Assembly: GCA_017885655.1 (NCBI GenBank)
Contig: JAFNFQ010000060.1
Location: forward strand, 1-47,221
DNA: 47,221 bases
Direction: 5' to 3'
Source: Methanobacteriota archaeon
Lineage (GTDB): Archaea; Thermoplasmatota; Thermoplasmata; RBG-16-68-12; JAFNFQ01
The position numbers and the translations under genes were made by a program. Positions 24,394 through 32,296 of this stretch are shown here, piece by piece (within the stretch, counting starts at the first letter, position 1; every line of letters begins with the position of its first letter). Below the pieces are notes generated by a model. That model did not search any database, was not told the DNA's origin, and saw nothing but the letters and a program-made list of their open reading frames with translations.

Positions 24394-25110
24394 CTACCAG
24401 TGGCTGCCGGGTCCCCGCTTTGCCTTGCCGACGAGATATGACAGCGTCAACTGCTTCTCGCCGCGCTGGAACCGATCTTTGAGCGCGTCCCAGCGCCCGT
24501 CTTCCATCCACTCCTGCAGCTTCCTCCCGCCAAGGAACAGCTCGACCTCGTCCATCGAGTTGAACTGGATTACGTGCTGCTCCACGCCGAGGAATTCCGG
24601 TTCGAAGAAGTCCTCCCTTAGCAGGTCTTCCAGCTCATCCTCGGTATAGGCGTGGCTTGACTGCATTCCCGTTTCCCGCCAGTGGTCTGAATGGTGGCAG
24701 CAGAAGATCAGCACGGATCCGACGGGCATGGCTGCGGTTATCCGCCAGAGAAAAGCCTCCGACATGTAGAAGCTGCTGACCACAGCATCGACAGGGCCGT
24801 CGTAGATGTTCCTGAACGGCTCGTCTTCCAGGTTGGCGAGGAGGAAGTCTATGTTCCTGATGTTTTTGAAGGCAGCGTACTGCCTAGCCTGCCAGAGCGC
24901 ATTCTCATCGACATCGATCGCGACGACGCGTCCGACGTTCGGCGCCAGGAAGAAGGCGAGGCGGCCCTGCCCCGTACCGGCGTCGACTACGGTGCTCCTC
25001 CTCAGGTCCGTTCTGAGCAGGATGTCTTTGAACATCGGCGTGAGGAGTTCCCATTCCCTTTGCGCCTGGCGAAAATCGACAGACCTCTCGTTTGTGGTGA
25101 TTGAGACCAT
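24394..25110 (-). CDS. SAM-dependent class I methyltransferase
   Basis: The 238-residue protein has motif I VVDAGTGQGRLAFFLA, an acidic end of strand 2 (VVAIDVDENALWQA), LLANLEDEPF (motif III region) and VDAVVSSFYMSEA (motif IV). It is a Rossmann-fold methyltransferase; the C-terminal half (CCHHSDHW, LFLGGRKLQEWMEDGRW) is unusual and gives no substrate clue. ATG at 25110, short leader after the shared TATA at 25139-25150. Confidence 0.82.
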   Translation of the reverse strand: MVSITTNERSVDFRQAQREWELLTPMFKDILLRTDLRRSTVVDAGTGQGRLAFFLAPNVGRVVAIDVDENALWQARQYAAFKNIRNIDFLLANLEDEPFRNIYDGPVDAVVSSFYMSEAFLWRITAAMPVGSVLIFCCHHSDHWRETGMQSSHAYTEDELEDLLREDFFEPEFLGVEQHVIQFNSMDEVELFLGGRKLQEWMEDGRWDALKDRFQRGEKQLTLSYLVGKAKRGPGSHW

Positions 25111-25138
25111 GCCGGGCCCTCGCGGGGGTATCTCGGTG

Positions 25139-25150
25139 TTTCTTATATGT
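25139..25150. promoter_or_regulatory. Shared bidirectional box A
   Basis: tttcttatatgt reads as a TATA box in both directions. On the minus strand it lies about 30-35 nt before the methyltransferase ATG (25110); on the plus strand it would initiate near 25172, leaving a ~45-nt leader for the carbonic anhydrase-like gene. Confidence 0.45.
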
Positions 25151-25217
25151 TATGTCGGTCCGAGCCCTCCCCATCCCGCCGCAAAGGTTGAAGTCGGAAG
25201 CGGCCTTCTGCGACGCG

Positions 25218-25766
25218 ATGACCATCTACCTCGCCGAATCAGCCAAGATAATCGGTGATGTCCGCATCGGGGGAGGCTCTAGCGTTTGGCACGGGGCCGT
25301 CTTGAGGGGCGACCTGGACAAGATAGCGATTGGCGGCTACACGAACATCCAAGACAACGCTGTCATCCACCTGGACTTGGACTTCCCCGCCATAGTCGGG
25401 GACAGGGTGACAGTGGGGCATCTCGCGATTGTGCACGGCTGCAGCGTGGGCAGCGACTGCGTGATCGGCATGGGTGCCGCCATAGGCAATGACGCGGTCA
25501 TCGGCGACTGGTCGGTCGTCGCGCCCGGGGCGGTCGTGACAGAGTCGTCGAAGTTCCCGAAGGAAAGCGTCATAGTTGGCATCCCTGCAAAGGTCGTGCG
25601 ACAGGTCGATGGACGTCTGAGGGACAGGATCGAGGTGTCTTGGAAGATATACCACGAGCTCGCGAAAAGCAGCTTGACCGCCAAGAAGGACATGGCCGGT
25701 GACGAGAGCAAGAGGATCAAGGTCGAGGTGGCGGGAGAGATCGCAAGCATCATCCGCAACAGATGA
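25218..25766 (+). CDS. Gamma-carbonic anhydrase-like left-handed beta-helix protein
   Basis: The 182-residue protein is made of hexapeptide repeats ([I/V]-G-x-x-x). It carries the three zinc-ligand histidines of the gamma class: H51 (DNAVIHLD), H68 and H73 (VGHLAIVHGC, the H-x4-H pair of Cam). The ferripyochelin-binding/YrdA group has the same pattern and is not always an active anhydrase. ATG at 25218 chosen since the ATG at 25152 overlaps the TATA element. CO2/bicarbonate interconversion is the family activity; physiological role uncertain. Confidence 0.83.
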   Translation: MTIYLAESAKIIGDVRIGGGSSVWHGAVLRGDLDKIAIGGYTNIQDNAVIHLDLDFPAIVGDRVTVGHLAIVHGCSVGSDCVIGMGAAIGNDAVIGDWSVVAPGAVVTESSKFPKESVIVGIPAKVVRQVDGRLRDRIEVSWKIYHELAKSSLTAKKDMAGDESKRIKVEVAGEIASIIRNR

Positions 25767-25850
25767 GCGGACACGGTCCCATTCTTGGCGGGAGCGCAGA
25801 CCCATTTTATAAATGGCCGGAGCACACTGCGAGTGGCGGTGGTGACAAGC

Positions 25851-26558
25851 ATGGAGGAGCGGAAACACATCGCCTCTGAGTTGACCGAGAAATTGAAGGT
25901 CGACGCCAACGTCGTGGCCGTCGCGCTATACCCGCAAGTCGAGCCCAGTCCGGGTGAGGATGCACCGGCTCTTGAGATGCTTGTCGTAGTCTCCAGGATG
26001 CCTTTCGACTTGGATATGCTGGGTATGAAGAAGGTCATCGTGAGTGGCTCAGCAATCGCGCTTTTCTATGTCACTCCCGAGCGCCTCCGCGCCGCCATCG
26101 ATGACGAGGCTGGCTGCTGGTTCATTTCCGGGAGGGTCCTCTACAGCGGGACCCTGTATGACCAGAAAGGAATCCTGGTCGGCCTGAGGAAGGCTGTGAA
26201 CTCCGTTTCCAGAGAGAGAAGGTCGGCGACATTCGAAACGTGGTTCGAAGAAGCCAAAGCGTTTCCGGCGATAGCCCTCCAGCGTGGAATCACCTCGATG
26301 GACACCCCGGACATGATCCTGCTCAGGGACGACCCTGCCCTCGCCCGCGCATTGTTCCTGCTCAACTCGAGGCCGCCGAGGGGACCGGTATCACTCATGG
26401 AGGATGTCATGAGCCTTCAGAAGCTCCCTTTCGGTTTCCAGGCGATCACTGACATATTGAAGGGATTGGACCGGCTGAACCTGAAGAAGTTCGAGAAGGC
26501 CAGGAAGGCCTACCGCGACCTGATTTCCGACGTCAGGAGCCTCGCCAAGACCCTCTGA
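25851..26558 (+). CDS. Hypothetical protein, possible nucleotidyltransferase-like
   Basis: About 235 residues from ATG 25851 (GTG at 25833, which lies about 25 nt after a clear ttttataaa box A at 25805-25813, is the leaderless alternative). The first half has alternating strands (VVAVALYPQV, LEMLVVVSR, IALFYVTPERL) followed by a helical C-terminal region ending KARKAYRDLISDVRSL. The pattern recalls archaeal nucleotidyltransferase-like proteins, yet a clear G-S-x-x-x-G-x-x-x-x-D-x-D motif is missing. I cannot name it with certainty. Confidence 0.6.
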   Translation: MEERKHIASELTEKLKVDANVVAVALYPQVEPSPGEDAPALEMLVVVSRMPFDLDMLGMKKVIVSGSAIALFYVTPERLRAAIDDEAGCWFISGRVLYSGTLYDQKGILVGLRKAVNSVSRERRSATFETWFEEAKAFPAIALQRGITSMDTPDMILLRDDPALARALFLLNSRPPRGPVSLMEDVMSLQKLPFGFQAITDILKGLDRLNLKKFEKARKAYRDLISDVRSLAKTL

Positions 26559-26570
26559 GGCAGCCGCTAC

Positions 26571-26897
26571 TCAGAGCTCTGCCCACTTGTCGACCCCTTC
26601 CCAGACGCGGACCGTGATCGGGTACGTGAAGCTCTTCCTCAGCTCCCCGTGCAGCAGCTCGCAGATGTTCTCGACGGTCGGCACCTTCAGAGTGCTGTTC
26701 CAGTCGCGGTGGTCGTACTTCGCAAGGACCGCGCGCACCCGCTCCTTGAACTCGGCGAAATCGACGATCATGTCGCCTCGCTGCTGGCTGTCAAGGGTCA
26801 CGTCAATCCGGTAGGTGTGCCCGTGCGGGAAACCGCACTTCTTGTGGTCGGTCAGGTGGTGAGCGCAATCGACGTAATCAGTTATCCCGAGCTTCAT
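26571..26897 (-). CDS. queD: 6-carboxytetrahydropterin synthase / PTPS-family QueD
   Basis: The 108-residue protein has the QueD/PTPS signature: AHHL near residue 12 and C21-GFP-H25-G-H27-TYR, supplying the catalytic Cys and the zinc histidines, then MIVDFAEFKE and TVENICELL. It makes 6-carboxy-5,6,7,8-tetrahydropterin in the preQ0 (archaeosine) pathway. A box A gcatttatcgg (minus strand, about 26920-26930) lies 25-30 nt upstream of ATG 26897, indicating a leaderless start. It lies 40 nt after queC on the same strand. Confidence 0.87.
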   Translation of the reverse strand: MKLGITDYVDCAHHLTDHKKCGFPHGHTYRIDVTLDSQQRGDMIVDFAEFKERVRAVLAKYDHRDWNSTLKVPTVENICELLHGELRKSFTYPITVRVWEGVDKWAEL

Positions 26898-26937
26898 CCG
26901 CGCCCGAAGAGGGGCGGCACCGATAAATGCCTTTCCT

Positions 26938-27588
26938 TCATTTCCCGCGGCGGGATGGGCCAATGTCAGCCGAGGAGAGTGCATGATCCCTCTCGATACA
27001 GGAGGAGCACTTCCCGCAAGGCTTCTTGGCATCGAACCGGCAGCTCCAGGTCAGGCCGAGGGGAGCGCCGAGCCTGAGGCCGAGCCTCACCACGTCCGGC
27101 TTCGTCTTGTACCTCAACGGGGTGAGAATCTTGACCGCTTTCTGGCGGTAGCTCCAGAGTCCCATTTTCAGCAGACCGTTCATTTGTCTGAAGAAGGACG
27201 GGTTTGAGTCGGGAAACTCCTCCGGATCGCCCTTGTTGTGACCGCCCACGATGAACTCGGCGCCAAAGACCTCCGCGTAGTATGCCGCGATCGAGTAGAA
27301 GATCATGTTTCTGGCGGGAATGTAACCTTCTGGCGCATCCTTGAGTGTTCTTGGCACCCGCCCTTCCTTCGCCAAGTCGTGGACTTCTTTCACGGATTCC
27401 AATGGAACCTCGATGAAATGTTCGATTCCCGCCTTCCTCAATATCAGGCGCGTCGCGGATTTCTCCGCTTTCGCGCGCGCGAAGTAATCGAAGGTGAGGG
27501 GGATTGGTTCCCAATCCTTTCTCATGACCCACCAGAGCGCGATGGTGGAGTCGATTCCCCCGGAGACAAGCACAATCGCTTTGGTCAT
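26938..27588 (-). CDS. queC: 7-cyano-7-deazaguanine (preQ0) synthase
   Basis: The 216-residue protein has the PP-loop ATPase motif VLVSGGIDST at residue 7, GYIPARNMIFYSIAAYYAE, FIVGGHNKGD and a C-terminal zinc tetrad C183-x7-C191-x2-C194-x2-C197. It converts CDG to preQ0 with ATP and ammonia for archaeosine synthesis. The ATG at 27588 is about 35 nt from the box A ggtttatgg (minus strand, about 27618-27626). QueE is absent from the window. Confidence 0.9.
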   Translation of the reverse strand: MTKAIVLVSGGIDSTIALWWVMRKDWEPIPLTFDYFARAKAEKSATRLILRKAGIEHFIEVPLESVKEVHDLAKEGRVPRTLKDAPEGYIPARNMIFYSIAAYYAEVFGAEFIVGGHNKGDPEEFPDSNPSFFRQMNGLLKMGLWSYRQKAVKILTPLRYKTKPDVVRLGLRLGAPLGLTWSCRFDAKKPCGKCSSCIERDHALSSADIGPSRRGK

Positions 27589-27724
27589 GAAGACAGATTC
27601 CATCGAAGTCGCGGTTGACCATAAACCTGCTTCATGGCCCTGCCCTGGATTCCGAGGATTGGCACGCGCCAATTCGCCAGATTCATCAAGGAGCGTTTGC
27701 TTATCAAGGAGAAGTGGTGAGACT

Positions 27725-28177
27725 CTGACAGAGCTGAACGTAGGTTCGCAGGCACCGGATTTCGAATCGGTCGACCAGAACGGGAACAAGGTCCGCCTGA
27801 GCGGTTTCCGAGGTAAGACTGTCGTCCTCTATTTCTATCCAAAGGACAACACGCCCGGGTGCACGGCCGAGGCATGCTCTTTCAGGGACGACATGGAGCC
27901 AATCGCAGAAGCCGGGATCAAGGTTCTCGGAGTGAGCACGGACGGAGTCAACTCTCACAAGAAATTCGAGAAGAAACACGGTCTCAACTTTACCCTAGTC
28001 GCCGACCCCGGGAGAAACATCATCGATGAGTATGGTGTCAGGGGCGCCTTCGGCACTGCCCGCAGGGTCACATTCCTCATAGACCATGAAGGCAAGATCC
28101 GGCACATCTGGCCGAAAGTGAGCCCGCGGGGGCACAGCGCCGAAGTGCTTGAAAAGGTCAAGGAATTGGGTCTGTGA
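27725..28177 (+). CDS. bcp: Peroxiredoxin (Bcp/PrxQ type), probable CTG start
   Basis: The 150-residue protein has the PrxQ motif FYPKDNTPGCTAEACSFRDD with peroxidatic C46 and resolving C51, a T-P-G-C-T loop, and a LGVSTDGVNSHKKF core. It reduces peroxides. The conserved N terminus (L-x-x-G-x-x-A-P-D-F) begins at a CTG codon at 27725; no ATG, GTG or TTG lies in frame nearby, the closest one being inside queC. A box A gcttatc (about 27698-27705) would initiate within a few bases of this CTG, so a leaderless CTG start is favoured. Divergent from queC, with a ~137-nt gap. Confidence 0.85.
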   Translation: MTELNVGSQAPDFESVDQNGNKVRLSGFRGKTVVLYFYPKDNTPGCTAEACSFRDDMEPIAEAGIKVLGVSTDGVNSHKKFEKKHGLNFTLVADPGRNIIDEYGVRGAFGTARRVTFLIDHEGKIRHIWPKVSPRGHSAEVLEKVKELGL

Positions 28178-28444
28178 CCGAACGGTCCTGCGCACGGACT
28201 TCAACGCGTCAGAACCGGGTTATTGCACCGGATGCACCCGGCATGTCGGAGGCGACAGCGTGGCTAGAATGAGGCCGAAAACCCTTCGTAACCGACCTGG
28301 ATGCACGTTCGGTGGTATCAAGGATGAAAAAGATAATCTAGCCTTTTAATATATGTATAGTCTAGTGGGGTTCAGGATCGGTTCACTTACCCCAAGCAGG
28401 GGGGAATAAATCTGAAGAGCTGGCGGGCCAATCGGCTAGCAGGC
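28178..28444 (+). promoter_or_regulatory. Intergenic region with promoter for the DUF11 surface protein
   Basis: No gene is visible in these 267 bases. A long AT-rich element (ttttaatatatgtatag, 28344-28360) is the strongest box A of the window and would start transcription near 28375-28385. A small GC-rich hairpin (ccggatgcacccgg, about 28228) might be the peroxiredoxin terminator. A G-run (28399-28404) precedes an in-frame CTG at 28412. Confidence 0.5.
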
Positions 28445-31400
28445 ATGATTGTCATAGTATTGCTCATGCTGTTATCGCTGGCGAGCGCGCCCGAACCTCT
28501 CATCGCGCCAAAAGCCGCGGCGGCGGCCGAAGAGGTCTTCGATCAATACCTTGGACCGCAGTCCGGCGCGTACGACAGCGCGTACTCCAACCAGATGCTC
28601 GCTCAGTCTTTTGTGGCCAGTGCCGGTTACAAGGTCACGCGAATCGAGCTCTACATCAACGACTTGGGGACGGACAACTGGGCCCTTCTATCCTTGGCGG
28701 CGAACAACCCTGTGGATGATACGCCCGGTTTGTCGGTCATCGGCTCGACTGCGAATGGGCCGGACGGGTGGGACTGGGTTTCGTTCGCGATTCCGGATGT
28801 CCCGGGAGCGGGCCTCACACCTGGCTCGGTGTATTGGATCGTGCTCTCGGACCCAGCGAACAACAATCCTAATGGCTACGGATGGGCGAAGCGCACGACC
28901 GACCCCAGGTATCCGAGCGGTGAGAGCGCATCGTGTTCTGGCAGCAACTGCAGATGGCAGAAGGATCCGAACAGCGACTATCTCTTCAAGGTCTTCGGCA
29001 TCAACGGACCGAGCATAGACAGTTGGTGCGAGGTCAACGCGGCCTTCGCGGGTTCGGGCGACCCGCTGAACTACACGATTCATTTCGACAATACGGGGAA
29101 TCAGTACGCCCCGAACCTGTGGATTAACATGTCGCTATCCCCTGAATTGACGTATCAAAGCGACGACTCGTTCCAATATGGAGGAGCGCGCTCTTCCCCG
29201 AATTGGGTGTTCAAGAATGTGGTGGTGGGTCTCCATTCGTTCCACATCAATGTCACGGTGGGATTGGGAGTGCGCGACGGCACTTCACTCAGGGGGAACT
29301 TCACCTTCCAGTATTCCGACAGCAAAGGGGAGATGCAGGAGGATCGCAGCTGCAGCGCGTTGACGATAGCGCGTGTGCCGAGCCTTTCCATGTACAAGGA
29401 GGTGGCACCAACATACTCCATCCGAGGAGGCGCGCTGGACTACACCATCACTTTCACTAACTCGGGTTCCAGGCCGGCCGGCACGGTCTGGGTGAACGAT
29501 ACTCTCCCCAGCGCCCTGAATTACTCCTTTGACACGGCGGCAAATGGCACTGGACCTGGAAACACCTCAGGGATTCTGGTGTACAAGTCCGTCGTCGGCA
29601 ACGTGCTGTCTTTCAATTTCACGAACGTGATTCCGAGCACCTATCGGTTCACCATCAAAGCGAGCATAAGCACCACGGTCCTCAACGGGACGCCGATCAT
29701 TAACTGTGCTTCGTTGAACTACACGGACAGTTCTAGGAGGGTGATCGGCCCCGTCATGGCTTGCGCAACGGCGAGAGTCGAAGGTGCGAGCATCCGTGCG
29801 AAGCAAGAAACATTGGATAGCCCCGTGGCACGGGATGATGCTCTGAGGTATCAGGTGTCATTTGATAACGAGGGGACAGCCTCATCGGCATTCGTCTGGA
29901 TCAACGACACCTTGCCCGCAGGCGCGACATATATCGGCGACACGGCGCACGCTCTGCTGCCGAACTTCAACTCCACTCTCTCGCGGCGTGACAGCAGCCA
30001 CCTCTACTACGTCTTCACGAATGTGCAGACCAATAATCCTTTGCTGCAGCCTCGCAACTTCGTCGTCACCGTGTTGGTCGGACAATCGGTCAATGACGGA
30101 GACTCGCTCTGCAATCACGCTGAGCTGGCATACACAGACTGGGATGGTTCCATGCTGATGCCGTCCTCGGCGGACTCGTGTGCGGCCGTGATGATACCGA
30201 ATATGATCTTCACGGTGCAGGGCACGCCGGAAGCCGATCCCGGAGACTTCGTCACCTATGACGTGACCATAAGCAACATCGGGTCGGGAATGGCGCAGCA
30301 GGTCTGGTTCAATCTTTTCGAGGCCCAGCAATTGACCTATTACTTCGACAACAGCAGCGAATACAACCGTTTCCCCCCATTGCAGGCTTACCATTGGAAA
30401 GTGCAGACATGGCGATTCGTTAATGTGGGGCGAGTTAACATAGTCCTGACCTTCAGCTACAAGTTGAGAGTCGGGCTTCCTGACAGCGAGTTGGTGACCT
30501 CAGAGTTCGACATGAACTACACGGACTACAAAGGCCGGGAAATTGGCTCTGCGCAGACCTTCGTCTCGACAACGGTCACGGCGCCGGTCATAGCACTGGA
30601 TATAATCCAGAACATGACGGAAGTGCCGAGAGGAGACGAGATAGTCTACACGATATTCTATAACAACACAGGGCACGGCATCGCCAGGAACGTCTGGATA
30701 AACGACACCATCCCTGACGAGACATCGTTCTGGCGGTCGAGCGAGCAGTACATTGCCAGCTCCGGAGGCAGGATAACCTGGCACTTCGTCGATGTGGCGC
30801 CAGGTAATCACAACATGACCGTGTCCTTGAGGGTGGATGTTCAAGCGGCGGTCGGCTCGAACTTGGACAACACCGTTGATTTGATCTACGAGGACGGGAA
30901 TGGGAATTACGTCGATAGGCTGTTCGACGAGATATCCGCCAAGGTGGTCGACGGTACCGGTGATCAGCCGATTTTCCCGCAGACATACCTGGTATGGGTG
31001 CTCGTCGTCATCCTTCTGATCACGATCGCATGCATGTGGCTATTCGTAGGTCGGAAGTTCTACGGACTCGGCATCAAGGACAAGGCGAGAATCGATGAGC
31101 TGTTCTTGCTCCATAGGAGCGGGGAATTGATCAGGCACCACAGCCGCAGCTTAAGGGTGGATGTAGACAGCGACGTGCTCAGCGCCATGCTCGTTGCCGT
31201 CCAGAATTTCGTCAAGGAGTCCTTTAACTTCCGTGCGGGCGACCTCGAGGAGCTCAAGTTCGGAGACCAGAAGATAATGCTCATCCACGGCGAGCATGTC
31301 ATCTTGGCTGCCGTCGTCGCCGGACCATTCCCGCAGCGCTTGGAGCCGGGCATGAGGGCCGCGCTGGACGGGATAGAGTCGCGTTTCGGCTCGTCTCTGG

Positions 31401-31477
31401 AGGATTGGAGCGGCATCACGGAGGATCTGCCGGAGGTCGACGACATCCTATCGGGCGTTTTCGACGCCAAGGCGTAG
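28445..31477 (+). CDS. DUF11 surface protein with cytoplasmic roadblock/longin-like domain
   Basis: The 1010-residue protein has a signal peptide (VIVLLMLLSLASA), a jelly-roll-like segment (residues ~30-180), then five or six DUF11/TIGR01451-type Ig repeats marked by 'VWVNDTLP' or 'VWINDTIP' and 'LNYTDS', a membrane helix (TYLVWVLVVILLITIACMWLF, ~845-870), and a ~125-residue cytoplasmic domain: IDELFLLHRSGELIRHHSR, VDSDVLSAMLVAVQNFVKES, LEELKFGDQKIMLI. That domain recurs in the next two genes. The beta-alpha-beta order suggests a roadblock/longin-like fold (inference). The ATG lacks a positively charged n-region; a start at CTG 28412 would supply K-S-W-R-A-N-R. Likely sensor or anchor linked to the downstream GTPase. 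Confidence 0.8.
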   Translation: MIVIVLLMLLSLASAPEPLIAPKAAAAAEEVFDQYLGPQSGAYDSAYSNQMLAQSFVASAGYKVTRIELYINDLGTDNWALLSLAANNPVDDTPGLSVIGSTANGPDGWDWVSFAIPDVPGAGLTPGSVYWIVLSDPANNNPNGYGWAKRTTDPRYPSGESASCSGSNCRWQKDPNSDYLFKVFGINGPSIDSWCEVNAAFAGSGDPLNYTIHFDNTGNQYAPNLWINMSLSPELTYQSDDSFQYGGARSSPNWVFKNVVVGLHSFHINVTVGLGVRDGTSLRGNFTFQYSDSKGEMQEDRSCSALTIARVPSLSMYKEVAPTYSIRGGALDYTITFTNSGSRPAGTVWVNDTLPSALNYSFDTAANGTGPGNTSGILVYKSVVGNVLSFNFTNVIPSTYRFTIKASISTTVLNGTPIINCASLNYTDSSRRVIGPVMACATARVEGASIRAKQETLDSPVARDDALRYQVSFDNEGTASSAFVWINDTLPAGATYIGDTAHALLPNFNSTLSRRDSSHLYYVFTNVQTNNPLLQPRNFVVTVLVGQSVNDGDSLCNHAELAYTDWDGSMLMPSSADSCAAVMIPNMIFTVQGTPEADPGDFVTYDVTISNIGSGMAQQVWFNLFEAQQLTYYFDNSSEYNRFPPLQAYHWKVQTWRFVNVGRVNIVLTFSYKLRVGLPDSELVTSEFDMNYTDYKGREIGSAQTFVSTTVTAPVIALDIIQNMTEVPRGDEIVYTIFYNNTGHGIARNVWINDTIPDETSFWRSSEQYIASSGGRITWHFVDVAPGNHNMTVSLRVDVQAAVGSNLDNTVDLIYEDGNGNYVDRLFDEISAKVVDGTGDQPIFPQTYLVWVLVVILLITIACMWLFVGRKFYGLGIKDKARIDELFLLHRSGELIRHHSRSLRVDVDSDVLSAMLVAVQNFVKESFNFRAGDLEELKFGDQKIMLIHGEHVILAAVVAGPFPQRLEPGMRAALDGIESRFGSSLEDWSGITEDLPEVDDILSGVFDAKA

Positions 31478-31578
31478 CCGTTCCGGGCGGTCCGGCCAAA
31501 TCTGCAACCAGTTTTGAGAATCAGGCGCGAGTCTTTTTATGCGGGCCAGTCGGATGAATGCAGGCATCTGGAGATTCA

Positions 31579-32190
31579 ATGATTCCGCCGGATCTAGTCG
31601 ATATGCTAGTGGTATTCCTCGTAGGATACTCCGTCATCCAGGGTCTCTGGTTGCTACACCTCACTCGCCAGGTTCGCAATCACATGCGCGCGCAGGAAGC
31701 ATTAGCAGCGCAACAGATTCTCGAGCATGTCGAGGCAGAGAAGAACACGTCGATAGAAGACATCTTCCTGCTGCACCGCAGCGGACTGCTCCTAAAGCAC
31801 TACACGAAACGCATGAGGCCCAATGTTGACAGTGACGTTCTGAGCGGCATGCTGGTTGCCGTGCAGGAGTTCATCAAGGACTCGTTCAGAGGCGAAAAAG
31901 GTGCCTTAAATGAGATATGGTTCGGCGATGTCAGGATAGTGGTGCTCGAAGGTCAATGGACGATCGTTGCATGCCTCGTAAGGGGGGAGAGGGTGACGGA
32001 CATCCAGCCTCAGATTGCAGCCGCGATGCGCGAGGTGGAGGACAAGTATGGCGACCTCTTGATGAACTGGGACGGCACTCTGGATGCAGCGCCGGAAGTC
32101 GATGTGATCATGCGCAGACTGATATCCGGAGGATACATGGATGCAGGCCAACCGAAGAAACCTCAACCAGCAATCATTCTGCAGAGGTAG
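31579..32190 (+). CDS. Membrane-anchored roadblock/longin-like domain protein without ectodomain
   Basis: The 203-residue protein has one N-terminal membrane helix (VDMLVVFLVGYSVIQGLWLL), a short charged linker with EALAAQQILEHVEAEKN, and then the shared domain: IEDIFLLHRSGLLLKHYTK, VDSDVLSGMLVAVQEFIKDS, LNEIWFGDVRIVVLEG, ending with a W-D/S-G tail. It is the stripped-down paralogue of its neighbours. ATG 31579 is chosen because GGAG lies 7 nt upstream and a box A (ctttttatg, 31532-31540) would initiate near 31562; ATG 31558 is the alternative. It ends about 100 nt before the next paralogue. Confidence 0.75.
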   Translation: MIPPDLVDMLVVFLVGYSVIQGLWLLHLTRQVRNHMRAQEALAAQQILEHVEAEKNTSIEDIFLLHRSGLLLKHYTKRMRPNVDSDVLSGMLVAVQEFIKDSFRGEKGALNEIWFGDVRIVVLEGQWTIVACLVRGERVTDIQPQIAAAMREVEDKYGDLLMNWDGTLDAAPEVDVIMRRLISGGYMDAGQPKKPQPAIILQR

Positions 32191-32296
32191 GCAAAGGTTA
32201 TATTCGGCCTATCTTTATGTTTCCCGGATAGCAAGAGAACTAGCCAGCCCGGTCTCGGGGAACTATCTTAAGCCGGCGAGTTGGCGGGGAAATCGC

